Assembly (NCBI RefSeq): GCF_037154075.1 | Contig: NZ_JBANRJ010000001.1 | Span: 372,001 to 436,000, forward strand | DNA: 64,000 bases | Direction of reading: 5' to 3' | Source of the DNA: Sphingobium aromaticiconvertens | Lineage (GTDB): Bacteria; Pseudomonadota; Alphaproteobacteria; Sphingomonadales; Sphingomonadaceae | Shown here: in pieces, positions 9,686 to 17,990 of the stretch | Numbering within the stretch: position 1 is the first letter of the stretch | How the letters are laid out: every line of letters begins with the position of its first letter | The notes under the pieces: generated by a model | Told to the model about the DNA's origin: nothing | Databases searched by the model: none | What the model saw: the letters and a program-made list of their open reading frames with translations, nothing else | Position numbers and translations under genes: made by a program

Positions 9686-9840
9686 GAGTGTTCCTCTCCC
9701 CCTTTTATGACTTTCATCGGCCGCTCCGCAGGGAATGTCGGGCGGGCGAAAGGCATAAGACGGCACGGCCGGGGAGGAAGGCTCCGGCACTACGCACTCC
9801 ATCAATCAGCGTCACCAAGGTCGAGCGCATAGGCAATCCA

Positions 9841-9865
9841 ACCGGCTGAGAAACTGTCAGCCGGT
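9841..9865. other. Perfect 9-bp hairpin between dmeF and hppA
   Basis: ACCGGCTGA and TCAGCCGGT form a perfect inverted repeat around a 7-nt loop. Neither strand has a T-tract next to it, so it is not a standard intrinsic terminator. It is about 64 nt past the dmeF stop and 156 nt upstream of hppA, so it may end dmeRF transcription or sit in the hppA promoter region. Confidence 0.4.
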
Positions 9866-9928
9866 GAAGCTACAGCGCTGAAAGGTCGCGTCAACCTTGT
9901 TTACCCTTGGTCGGCTGACGCCTGATCG

Positions 9929-10918
9929 TCAGACGCACTCCACCGTCACATGCTCCATGCCCGGCAGTGCGCTGACGCTGCGACGGATGGCCGCCGGGTC
10001 CGCGCCGGGTGACAGGCTGACGATGGCAGCATGGGCATGGGGACCGATGCGCCAGACATGCAGGTCACGAATCTCTGCCCCCTGCCCTTCCACTACCTCC
10101 CGCACCCGCGCCATCCGCGCCGGTTCAGCCGTATCAAGCAGGATCGCGGCGGTATCCTTCATCAAGCCCCAGGCCCAGCGCGCAATCACCGCCGCCCCCA
10201 GCAATCCGACCGCAGGATCAAGCCACAGCCAGCCGAGATAACGCCCCGCCAACAACGCCGCGATCGCCAGCACTGATGTCAGCGCATCGGTCAGCACATG
10301 AATATAGGCAGCGCGCAGATTATTGTCGGCATGGCCATGCGCCTGCCCATGATCGTGCCCGCCATGATCGTGACTATGGTCATGGCCCAGCAACAGCGCA
10401 CTGACCAGATTGATGATAAGGCCAATGACAGCCACCAATGTCGCTTCGCCAAAGGCGACGTTGACCGGCTGGAACAAGCGCATTCCTGATTCGACGGCGA
10501 TGAACAGCGCGGTAACCGCCAGCAAAAGCGCCGAAGCAAAACCCGACAGATCGCCGACCTTGCCGGTACCGAACGTATAGCGTGGATTGCGGGCATGGCG
10601 GCGGGCATAGCCATAAGCGGCGGCGGCAACCGCCAGCGCGCCCGCATGGGTCGCCATATGGAAACCGTCGGCCAGCAGCGCCATCGACCCCGTCGTCCAG
10701 CCAACGACGATCTCCACCACCATCGTCGCGGCGGTCAACCAGACGACCCACAACGTCTTGCGTGCATTCCGGTCATGTCCAGCCGTCAGATAGATATGGT
10801 CGAAATAGTGGCGATCCTCGACATCCTCCCGCTCGTCAGCAGGTGTCGGAACCGCAGGATGATCATGGTCGTGCCCGTGGCTGTGCCCATGATGGCGATG
10901 ATCATCGTGCATTGTCAT
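9929..10918 (-). CDS. dmeF: Cation diffusion facilitator, DmeF-type Co/Ni efflux transporter
   Basis: A 329-residue CDF transporter. It opens with a histidine-rich tail (DDHRHHGHSHGHDHDHP), has six predicted spans, a second His/Asp-rich loop between spans 4 and 5 (GHDHSHDHGGHDHG), the metal-site motifs LLADGFHMATH and HVLTDALTSV, and a C-terminal cytoplasmic domain. These features match the DmeF branch, which exports cobalt and nickel by proton antiport. Its ATG overlaps the stop of an RcnR-type repressor gene by 4 nt, which supports metal-induced expression and the Co/Ni assignment. Zinc cannot be excluded from sequence alone. Confidence 0.88.
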   Translation of the reverse strand: MTMHDDHRHHGHSHGHDHDHPAVPTPADEREDVEDRHYFDHIYLTAGHDRNARKTLWVVWLTAATMVVEIVVGWTTGSMALLADGFHMATHAGALAVAAAAYGYARRHARNPRYTFGTGKVGDLSGFASALLLAVTALFIAVESGMRLFQPVNVAFGEATLVAVIGLIINLVSALLLGHDHSHDHGGHDHGQAHGHADNNLRAAYIHVLTDALTSVLAIAALLAGRYLGWLWLDPAVGLLGAAVIARWAWGLMKDTAAILLDTAEPARMARVREVVEGQGAEIRDLHVWRIGPHAHAAIVSLSPGADPAAIRRSVSALPGMEHVTVECV

Positions 10919-11187
10919 TTGCCGTACCGCCGGATGAGCGCCAGCATCTCTTCGGACGCCTCTGTCCGCTCTTCATCGGTCAGGCCCGGCCGGGCGACAT
11001 GCTCGCGCATATGCTGCTCGATCAGTTCTTCCATCAGGCTCCCCACCGCCCCGCGCACCGAAGCGACGAGTTGCAGCGTTTCCGAGCAACCCGCGTTCCC
11101 CTGCAATTGTTTTTCCACAGCCCCCACCTGTCCGGCGATGCGGCGGACCCGGTCGAGCAATTTCTGGCGATCAACAACGATATGCAT
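10915..11187 (-). CDS. dmeR: RcnR/DmeR-type metal-sensing transcriptional repressor
   Basis: A 90-residue all-helical CsoR/RcnR/FrmR-family protein. Aligned by eye with E. coli RcnR, the four nickel/cobalt ligands are all kept with an offset of one: His2, Cys34, His59 and His63. Formaldehyde sensors of the same family lack His2, so a Co/Ni sensor is the better call. The start at 11187 places His2 correctly; the longer open frame to 11415 is rejected. It is the first gene of dmeR-dmeF, and a G-tract inverted repeat just upstream looks like its own operator. Confidence 0.88.
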   Translation of the reverse strand: MHIVVDRQKLLDRVRRIAGQVGAVEKQLQGNAGCSETLQLVASVRGAVGSLMEELIEQHMREHVARPGLTDEERTEASEEMLALIRRYGK

Positions 11188-11207
11188 AGGATACCCCCCT
11201 ACCCTAT
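11186..11207 (-). promoter_or_regulatory. Candidate DmeR operator overlapping the dmeR ribosome binding site
   Basis: The plus strand reads ATAGG, ATACCCCCCTACC, CTAT: inverted ATAGG (11186-11190) and CCTAT (11203-11207) arms flank a run of six C. RcnR-family operators are known to be G/C tracts inside short inverted repeats. On the minus strand the same run is GGGGGG placed 7 nt before the ATG, so it is also the Shine-Dalgarno sequence. Confidence 0.6.
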
Positions 11208-11311
11208 ATTCAGGATACACGCAATGCCTCGCCCTTTGACGCTTCAAGCCAGACTTGCCAAAGCCCCTATTAGTCCGACAAATAATAGCTGCAGACCAAT
11301 AGAGGAATTCC

Positions 11312-12355
11312 ATGGCCAACCTGTCACGCCGCCTGTTCATCGCCGGGACGGCCGCCACCGTTGCTCTCCCGGCATTGGCGCAGAAGCAGCGCGGACCGCG
11401 ACGCCCGCTGGTCAATCCGCTGATCCGCCAGCGCGCCGATCCGCTGATCCTTCGGCATGAGGACGGCCACTATTATTTCACCGCCTCGGTCCCGGAATAT
11501 GACCGGGTGATCCTGCGACGCGCATCGACGCTCGCTGGCCTTGCCACCGCGCCGGAGGTGGTGGTGTGGCGTCGACCGGCCAGCGGTCGGATGGCTGGCT
11601 ATATCTGGGCGCCGGAACTGCACAGGATCGACGAACGCTGGTATATCTATGTCGCGGCGGGCGATGGTGACCAGAAATTCCGCATCCGCACCTATGTCCT
11701 GTCCTGCGATGGCGACGATGTGCTCAACGGCACATGGTCGGTGCTGGGCCAGTTGCAGACGCCCTGGGATACGTTCACGCTCGATACGACCAGTTTCGTG
11801 CATCGCGGCACCCGCTATCTTTGCTGGGCGCAGACCGAGCCGGGGATAGCGACCAATTCGAACCTCTATCTTGCTCCATTGGCGACGCCCACGACGCTGG
11901 GCGCCAAACCGACCCGGCTCACCGTGCCGACCCTCCCATGGGAAATTCAGGGCTATAAAGTGGCCGAAGGGCCAGCCCTGCTGCCCCGCAACGGCCGCCT
12001 GTTCCTCACCTATTCGGCCAGCGCGACCGATGCCCGTTATTGCATGGGGATGCTGACGGCGCGCGACGATGCCGACATCATGGACCCGACCGTCTGGGTG
12101 AAATCCCCCACGCCGGTGATGACGACATCGCCTGAGCAGGGCGTGTTCGGCCCCGGCCACAACAGTTTCACAGTGGACGAAAAAGGCCGCGACATGCTCG
12201 TTTATCATGCGCGCGATTATGAAAAGATCGACGGCAACCCACTGTTCGATCCCAATCGCCATACCCGCGTCCAGCCGATCCGCTACGATGTGGAGGGCGT
12301 GCCACTGTTCATGCCTCCGCTTGGCAACGGTCCGGTCGGACGCGCAAGGCGGTAA
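11312..12355 (+). CDS. GH43 family exo-alpha-L-arabinofuranosidase, Tat-exported
   Basis: A 347-residue single-domain GH43 enzyme. The N-terminus SRRLFIAGTAATVALPALA is a twin-arginine signal peptide. The catalytic base is the aspartate of QRADPLIL (about residue 43), followed by YYFTASVPEYDRVILRRA, a string I associate with GH43 subfamily 26 exo-1,5-alpha-L-arabinofuranosidases; the general acid is probably Glu in KVAEGPALL (about 215). It should release arabinose from arabinan in the periplasm or outside the cell. A good RBS (AGAGGAA) precedes the ATG at 11312. It diverges from dmeR and ends 44 nt before crtY, so read-through into the carotenoid genes is possible. Confidence 0.82.
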   Translation: MANLSRRLFIAGTAATVALPALAQKQRGPRRPLVNPLIRQRADPLILRHEDGHYYFTASVPEYDRVILRRASTLAGLATAPEVVVWRRPASGRMAGYIWAPELHRIDERWYIYVAAGDGDQKFRIRTYVLSCDGDDVLNGTWSVLGQLQTPWDTFTLDTTSFVHRGTRYLCWAQTEPGIATNSNLYLAPLATPTTLGAKPTRLTVPTLPWEIQGYKVAEGPALLPRNGRLFLTYSASATDARYCMGMLTARDDADIMDPTVWVKSPTPVMTTSPEQGVFGPGHNSFTVDEKGRDMLVYHARDYEKIDGNPLFDPNRHTRVQPIRYDVEGVPLFMPPLGNGPVGRARR

Positions 12356-12399
12356 GGCCATGCTTTCCGTGCGTGTCCCGCTGGGCTAGACCCGCGACC

Positions 12400-13551
12400 G
12401 TGAACAAACCCCTCTCCTGCGACCTGGCGATCATCGGCGGCGGCCTCGCGGGTGGCCTGATCGCGCTCGCCTTTGCCGAGCGCTGCCCGGATGTATCGCT
12501 GCTACTGGTCGAGCGGGACGCTGTGTTTGGCGGCAATCATCTCTGGTCCTTCTTCGACGGCGATGTACCGGATGCCGATCGCTGGTTGGTCGATCCGCTG
12601 GTCGGCCATCGTTGGGCCGAGGGGCATGATGTCCGCTTTCCCACGCACCGTCGCACACTGGTGACGCCCTATAACAGCGTACCGTCCGCCCGACTGGATG
12701 CGCGACTGCGCGCGGTGCTGGGCGACCGCGCCATCACCGGCGCGGAAGCGGCGGCGATCTCCCCGACCCACGTTCAACTGGCCGATGGACGTGCGATCAA
12801 CGCGCGAGCCGTCATCGACGCGCGAGGCGGGGGCGACCTGTCGGCGCTACGCTGCGGCTGGCAAAAATTCGTGGGCAGCGCGCTGCGACTGGAACACCCG
12901 CACGGCCTGACCCGGCCTGTCATCATGGATGCGACGGTCGATCAGATCGACGGCTATCGCTTCGTCTATCTGCTGCCATTCGATGAACGGACGGTCTTCA
13001 TCGAGGACACCTATTATAGCGATTCGCCCGCGCTGGACGAAGCCGCCATCGACGCGCGGATCGCCGGTTACGCCGCCGCGCAAGACTGGCGGATCGAGGC
13101 GCATGTCCATCGCGAAACCGGCGTGCTGCCAGTCGTCTATGGCGGCGACTTCGACCGTTTCTGGCCGAAAGATGATCCCGTCGCGCGGGCAGGGGTGCGG
13201 GGCGGGCTATTCCATCCCATGACCGGCTATTCGCTGCCGGACGCCGTCGCTTTCGCCCTGTGGATGACACAGCAGCCGCTCGACAACCTCCCGGCCGCGA
13301 CCCGCGGCCGCGCTGCCGTCCATTGGCGCAAGGGCCGTTATTACCGGCTGCTCGGCAAGATGCTGTTCGGCGCGGCGGAGCCGGACCAGCGCTACCGCAT
13401 CTTTCAACGTTTCTATCGCCTTCACGCGCCTCTCATCGACCGTTTCTATGGTGGCCAATCAACGGCGATCGATCGGCTCTCCATCTTGTGCGGTCGCCCC
13501 CCGGTGCCCATAAGGGGCGCCATGCGCGCAATCATGAATCACTCCGCCTGA
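12400..13551 (+). CDS. crtY: Lycopene beta-cyclase (CrtY type)
   Basis: A 383-residue FAD/NAD(P)-binding cyclase that turns the psi ends of lycopene into beta-ionone rings, giving beta-carotene. The dinucleotide fold is at the N-terminus (CDLAIIGGGLAGGLIA), followed by LLVERDAVFGGNHLWSFF, and the CrtY-type FHPMTGYSLPDAV is near residue 275. The GTG at 12400 gives VNKPLSCDLAIIGGG, the usual spacing to the fold, so I prefer it to the GTG at 12373. The stop shares a base with the crtI ATG (TGATG). Later nostoxanthin-pathway genes such as crtZ and crtG are not in the window. Confidence 0.94.
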   Translation: MNKPLSCDLAIIGGGLAGGLIALAFAERCPDVSLLLVERDAVFGGNHLWSFFDGDVPDADRWLVDPLVGHRWAEGHDVRFPTHRRTLVTPYNSVPSARLDARLRAVLGDRAITGAEAAAISPTHVQLADGRAINARAVIDARGGGDLSALRCGWQKFVGSALRLEHPHGLTRPVIMDATVDQIDGYRFVYLLPFDERTVFIEDTYYSDSPALDEAAIDARIAGYAAAQDWRIEAHVHRETGVLPVVYGGDFDRFWPKDDPVARAGVRGGLFHPMTGYSLPDAVAFALWMTQQPLDNLPAATRGRAAVHWRKGRYYRLLGKMLFGAAEPDQRYRIFQRFYRLHAPLIDRFYGGQSTAIDRLSILCGRPPVPIRGAMRAIMNHSA

Positions 13552-15032
13552 TGGCTCGGACTGCCATCGTCATCGGCGCGGGCTTTGGTGGCCTTGCGCT
13601 CGCCATCCGCCTGCAATCCGCTGGCGTCGCGACCACGCTGGTCGAAGCCCGCGACCGCCCCGGTGGTCGCGCTTATATGTGGGAGAAGGACGGCTTTACC
13701 TTCGATGCGGGGCCGACCGTCATTACCGACCCGGATTGCCTCGCCGAATTGTGGCGCCTGTCGGGCCACGACATGGCCGAGGATGTGACGCTGATGCCGG
13801 TGTCGCCCTTCTATCGCCTCAACTGGCCCGACGGCACCAATTTCGACTATTCCAACGACGAAACCGGCCTGCGGACCGAAATCGCCAAGCTCGATCCCGG
13901 CGATATCGCGGGCTATGACCGTTTCCTCGACTATGCCGCTGGCGTGTTCGAAGAGGGCTATCGCAAGCTGGGCGCGGTCGCCTTCCTCGACTTCGCCTCG
14001 ATGATAAAGGCCGCACCTGCGCTGGCCCGCTATCAGGCCTGGCGTTCGGTCTATTCGATGGTGTCATCCTTCGTGAAGAACGAGAAACTGCGCGAGGCAC
14101 TCTCCTTCCACACGCTGCTGGTCGGCGGCAATCCGATGAACACCAGCGCCATCTATGCCCTGATTCACAAGCTGGAGAAGGACGGCGGCGTCTGGTTCGC
14201 GCGAGGAGGAACCAACCGGCTGGTGCAGGGCATGGCCACCCATTTCGAGCGGTTGGGCGGCGTTCTGCGGCTGGGCGATCCGGTCGTGGAGATCGAGACG
14301 CATGGCGACCGCGCGACCGGCGTGCGGACGCAAAGCGGCTGGCATGGGGAGGCGGACGCCATCGCCAGCAATGCCGATCTGATGCATAGCTACAAGGATT
14401 TGCTGGGCCAGCATCCCCGCGGCCAGAAGCAGACCGAAAAACTAAAGGCCAAGAAATGGTCGCCCAGCCTGTTCCTCGTCCATTTCGGCATCAAGGGCAG
14501 TTGGCCGGGCATCCCGCACCATATGATCCTGTTCGGGCCGCGCTATGAGGGGCTGCTGACCGACATCTATGATTATGGCGTGCTGCCGCAGGATTTCTCG
14601 CTCTATCTGCATCATCCGACCGTCACCGATCCGTCGATGGCGCCGGAGGGGCATTCAACCTTCTATGCGCTCGCGCCGGTACCGCACATGGGCAAGCTGC
14701 CGATCGACTGGGACACAATCGGCCCGCTCTATGCCGAGCGGATATTGGACGAGATCCAGCATCGCCTGATCCCAGATATTCGCTCGCGCATCGTCACCCA
14801 GTTCCATTATGCGCCCTCGGACTTCAGCCGTGACCTTGCCGCGCACATGGGCAGCGCCTTCAGCCTGGAGCCGCTGCTGACGCAAAGCGCATGGTTCCGC
14901 GCGCATAATCGCGATGATGTGATTCCCAATCTCTATCTGGTTGGGGCCGGCACTCATCCGGGCGCGGGGATTCCCGGCGTGGTGGGCAGCGCCAAGGCGA
15001 CCGCCGCGCTGATGCTGGAGGATTTGAAATGA
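13551..15032 (+). CDS. crtI: Phytoene desaturase
   Basis: A 493-residue flavoprotein that introduces the double bonds converting phytoene to lycopene. The N-terminal FAD fold is IVIGAGFGGLALAIRL (residues 5-20), with EARDRPGGRAY and FTFDAGPTVITDP just after. The C-terminal CrtI signature is NLYLVGAGTHPGAGIPGVVG. The true start is the ATG at 13551; the same frame is open upstream over crtY codons but that part is a shadow. It overlaps crtY by 1 nt and the LOG gene by 4 nt. Confidence 0.96.
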   Translation: MARTAIVIGAGFGGLALAIRLQSAGVATTLVEARDRPGGRAYMWEKDGFTFDAGPTVITDPDCLAELWRLSGHDMAEDVTLMPVSPFYRLNWPDGTNFDYSNDETGLRTEIAKLDPGDIAGYDRFLDYAAGVFEEGYRKLGAVAFLDFASMIKAAPALARYQAWRSVYSMVSSFVKNEKLREALSFHTLLVGGNPMNTSAIYALIHKLEKDGGVWFARGGTNRLVQGMATHFERLGGVLRLGDPVVEIETHGDRATGVRTQSGWHGEADAIASNADLMHSYKDLLGQHPRGQKQTEKLKAKKWSPSLFLVHFGIKGSWPGIPHHMILFGPRYEGLLTDIYDYGVLPQDFSLYLHHPTVTDPSMAPEGHSTFYALAPVPHMGKLPIDWDTIGPLYAERILDEIQHRLIPDIRSRIVTQFHYAPSDFSRDLAAHMGSAFSLEPLLTQSAWFRAHNRDDVIPNLYLVGAGTHPGAGIPGVVGSAKATAALMLEDLK

Positions 15033-15616
15033 CCATGCGCCGTCTGGCGATCTATTGCGGGTCGGCCAGCCCCGCCGACACGACCTATGTAGAAGCCGCG
15101 CGCCATGTCGGGCGCACGCTGGCGGAGCGCGGCATCGGCGTCGTCTATGGTGGCGGGCGCCTTGGCCTGATGGGCGCGGTCGCCGACGCTGCGCTGGAGG
15201 CGGGCGGCGAGGTAATCGGCGTGATCCCCGAAAAGCTGGTCGCGGCGGAAGTCGCGCATCGCGGTTGCACCGAACTGCACGTCGTCCAGACCATGCACCA
15301 GCGCAAGCAGATGTTCACCGATCTGTCGGACGGCTTCATCACCCTGCCCGGCGGCGTCGGTACGATGGACGAATTGTGGGAAGCGATAAGCTGGTCGCAG
15401 ATCGGCTATCACCAGTTGCCGGTCGGCCTGCTCAACGTGGCGGGCTTCTATGACCCGCTGATCGCCTTCAACAGCCAAATGATCAACGTCGGCTTCATCC
15501 GCCCGCAGCATAAGGATATACTGATCGCGGACGCTGATCTGGATCGGCTACTGGAGCGCATGGCCGCCTATGAACCGCATGAAACGATCGAGCGCATGAA
15601 GGCGTCGAACCTCTGA
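15029..15616 (+). CDS. LOG family cytokinin riboside 5'-monophosphate phosphoribohydrolase-like protein
   Basis: A 195-residue LOG-family protein. The two family motifs are present: the nucleotide-binding VYGGGRLGLMGAVADAAL and the catalytic LPGGVGTMDELWE (about residues 107-119). LOG enzymes release a free base from nucleoside 5'-monophosphates; in plants this activates cytokinins, while bacterial members often have uncertain or general AMP nucleosidase-like activity. It lies inside the carotenoid operon, sharing ATGA with crtI and CTGA with crtB, so it must be co-transcribed with them. There is no sequence hint of a direct role in carotenoid chemistry. Confidence 0.9.
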   Translation: MTMRRLAIYCGSASPADTTYVEAARHVGRTLAERGIGVVYGGGRLGLMGAVADAALEAGGEVIGVIPEKLVAAEVAHRGCTELHVVQTMHQRKQMFTDLSDGFITLPGGVGTMDELWEAISWSQIGYHQLPVGLLNVAGFYDPLIAFNSQMINVGFIRPQHKDILIADADLDRLLERMAAYEPHETIERMKASNL

Positions 15617-16551
15617 CTCTCGACCGCGCGGCCCTCGTCCAGCACGCCCGTACAAGCATCGCGCGGGGGTCCAAATCCTTCGCGATGGCGTCGAAGCTGT
15701 TCGACCGGAAGACGCGCGAACGGGCGTGGCTGCTCTATGCCTGGTGCCGCAAATGCGACGACATTGCCGACGGGCAGGATCATGGCGGCACGATGACATG
15801 GGTCGCGGACGGGCAGGCGCGCCTGTCCACCATGCGCGTCCTGACCGACGCAGCGTTGCGGGGCGAGGAGACAGGCGACTCGGCCTTTGACGGCTTTGGC
15901 CTCGTCATGCGCGAATGCGCGATCCCGGAACGCTTTGCCCATGATCTGCTTGAGGGCTTCGCACTGGACGCGCGCGAATGGCGACCCCGCAGCCAGGACG
16001 ACATGTTGCGCTATTGCTACCATGTCGCGGGCGCGGTCGGCTGCATGATGGCGGTGCTGATGGGCGTCGCCCCCGACGACGGCGCCACGCTGGATCGAGC
16101 CTGCGACCTTGGGCTGGCCTTCCAGCTTGCCAATATCGCCCGCGACATTGGCGAGGATGAGGCCGCCGACCGCTGCTACCTGCCCGAAGAATGGCTGGTC
16201 GAGATGGATATTCCGCCCGGCGAACATATGAAGCCCTGGGTCCGGCCACGCCTTGCGGTGCTGGGCAAGCGCCTCGCAAAGATGGCCGCCGCCTATGAGG
16301 CCAGTGCGCGCCACGGCACCGGCGCCCTGCCACCGCGTGCGGCCTGGGCTGTGCTGGCGGCGGCGGGCATTTATGGCGACATCGCCCGCGAAGTCGCACG
16401 CCGGGGCGAAAAGGCCTGGGATCACCGCGTCGTCACGCCCAGGGCGGAAAAGCTGGGCTGGGTCGTCCGTTCGGGCACGCAGATCATTGGTCGCGCCCGT
16501 CGCTGGCCTGCGACTACGCCCCGGCCAGCTAATTTGTGGACGCGTCCTTAA
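15613..16551 (+). CDS. crtB: Phytoene synthase
   Basis: A prenyl-synthase-fold enzyme joining two geranylgeranyl diphosphates to phytoene. Both Mg-diphosphate motifs are clear: CDDIADGQD and NIARDIGEDEAAD. The first in-frame ATG is at 15685, but the family N-terminus continues upstream of it: codons from 15613 read LTLDRAALVQHARTSIARGS and lead into KSFAMASKLF, the conserved start of the fold. No ATG, GTG or TTG lies in frame between 15613 and 15685, so a CTG at 15613 overlapping the LOG stop (CTGA), with GAAGG 10 nt before it, is the best start (312 residues). The end overlaps thiL convergently. Confidence 0.9.
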   Translation: MTLDRAALVQHARTSIARGSKSFAMASKLFDRKTRERAWLLYAWCRKCDDIADGQDHGGTMTWVADGQARLSTMRVLTDAALRGEETGDSAFDGFGLVMRECAIPERFAHDLLEGFALDAREWRPRSQDDMLRYCYHVAGAVGCMMAVLMGVAPDDGATLDRACDLGLAFQLANIARDIGEDEAADRCYLPEEWLVEMDIPPGEHMKPWVRPRLAVLGKRLAKMAAAYEASARHGTGALPPRAAWAVLAAAGIYGDIAREVARRGEKAWDHRVVTPRAEKLGWVVRSGTQIIGRARRWPATTPRPANLWTRP

Positions 16552-17468
16552 ATCTCGCCATGCTCCCAGCCGAGGCTATCGGGCAGGGGCATCACCGCCC
16601 CGTCGATCATCAGTGTCAGCCCAGATCCAGCCACGAAACGCCCCACCGGGATCGCCATCACCGGCGCAGCCACCCCGGCAGGCAGGGCGAACAGCAGTTC
16701 ATAATCATCCCCCGCCCGCGCCGCAGCAAGCATCGTCGCGCTGCTCGCGCCCCGCACCCGCATCAGCGCGTCGGACAAGGGAATATGGTCGATGGTCACA
16801 GCCAGCCCGCTGGCCGCCGCCATCCGCGTCGCGTCGATCAGCAGGCCATCGGAAATATCCATCATCGCATGCACCTGCGGCGCCAACAGCGCCCCTTCGG
16901 CCATGCGCGGTCGCGGGCGGCGATAAGCCTCGACCAGCGGCCCCGATACTTCGGGATCAGCCCGCGCCAGTTCCAGCCCAATCCCGGCATCACCGACCGG
17001 CCCGCTGACATAGAGCCTGTCTCCGGCCTGTGCGCCCGCGCGTGCCGGGACGTTGCCGGACGCTTCGCCAATCGCGGTCAGGCTGTAGCTGCGCGGCGCG
17101 CCCTTCGGCATCGCCACGGTGTCTCCGCCCAGCAGCGGCATCGCGTACCGCCCCAGCGCCTCGCTCAGCCCCTTCAAAAAAGCGGCATCCCACGCCGCGT
17201 CGCCCGACAGGGCATAGTTCATGATGCAGCCCACCGGCCGCACGCCCTTGGCCGCAAGGTCCGACAGATTCACCGCCGCCAGTTTCCAGCCGATATCCGC
17301 GGGCGGATCGGTGGGAAGGTAATGAACTCCCTCGACCAGCGTGTCGCTGGTAATCACCAGTCGCACACCGCCGATTTCCAGTAGCGCCGCGTCATCGGAC
17401 AAGCCGCGCGCGGCAGGGTCGGTGGCCATGCCGCGCAGCAGCGTCAGGAACGCCGCCTCTCCACTCAC
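16548..17468 (-). CDS. thiL: Thiamine-monophosphate kinase
   Basis: A 306-residue PurM-like kinase making thiamine diphosphate from thiamine monophosphate and ATP. Visible family features are LSDDAALLEIG, ITSDTLVEGVHYLP, WKLAAVNLSDLAAKG, LLGGDTV, and MMDISDGLLIDATRMA, all in the expected order. The stop codon (TAA) overlaps the TAA of the convergent crtB by 3 nt, with a 4-nt gene overlap. nusB lies 21 nt upstream on the same strand, and nusB-thiL adjacency is widespread in bacteria, so they are probably one transcript. Confidence 0.95.
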   Translation of the reverse strand: MSGEAAFLTLLRGMATDPAARGLSDDAALLEIGGVRLVITSDTLVEGVHYLPTDPPADIGWKLAAVNLSDLAAKGVRPVGCIMNYALSGDAAWDAAFLKGLSEALGRYAMPLLGGDTVAMPKGAPRSYSLTAIGEASGNVPARAGAQAGDRLYVSGPVGDAGIGLELARADPEVSGPLVEAYRRPRPRMAEGALLAPQVHAMMDISDGLLIDATRMAAASGLAVTIDHIPLSDALMRVRGASSATMLAAARAGDDYELLFALPAGVAAPVMAIPVGRFVAGSGLTLMIDGAVMPLPDSLGWEHGEI

Positions 17469-17489
17469 GCGCTCATATCCATCAGAGGA

Positions 17490-17936
17490 TCAGACCCGCG
17501 CGCCCTTGGCCACGGCATCCAGCAGACCGTTGACAAAGCCGGCCTCGCGCTTGTCGTAAAAGGCATGGGCCACATCGACATATTCGCTGATGACGGTCGC
17601 GACCGCCACATCCTTGCGTGCCAGCAACTCATACGTGCCCGCGCGCAATATCTGGCGCATGGGCCGGTCGAGCCGGTCGAGGCTCCAGCCGGTCGACAAT
17701 TTTTCGGCGATCAGGCCGTCAATCTCTTCCCGTCGCGCATCCACGCCTGCAACGACATCGTCGAAAAACCCTTCCTCCGCCTGCGTGTAGGTTACATCCT
17801 CGATCGTCGCCCCCAGCCGATGCTGATGGAACTCGTGGAGGAGGGTGGGCAACGGTGTGCCTTCCATCTCCATCTGGTACAGGGCCTGCACCGCGCCAAG
17901 GCGCGCGGCGGAGCGGGATCGTGAGCGTTGGTTCAT
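17490..17936 (-). CDS. nusB: Transcription antitermination factor NusB
   Basis: A 148-residue all-helical NusB. It binds boxA RNA with S10 (NusE) and promotes antitermination in rRNA operons. Diagnostic parts are the arginine-rich N-terminus SRSRSAARLGAVQALYQME, RPMRQILRAGTYELL, and the C-terminal ISEYVDVAHAFYDKREAGF with NGLLDAVA. The ATG at 17936 (MNQRSRS) is preferred to 17948 by family length. It precedes thiL by 21 nt and follows hisD, on the same strand, by 54 nt, so a hisG-hisD-nusB-thiL transcript is possible. Confidence 0.95.
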   Translation of the reverse strand: MNQRSRSRSAARLGAVQALYQMEMEGTPLPTLLHEFHQHRLGATIEDVTYTQAEEGFFDDVVAGVDARREEIDGLIAEKLSTGWSLDRLDRPMRQILRAGTYELLARKDVAVATVISEYVDVAHAFYDKREAGFVNGLLDAVAKGARV

Positions 17937-17990
17937 AGGTCTTTCCATAGACGGTCTGGCGCCGCTTGTCGAAAGCGCGCCACAACTGCG

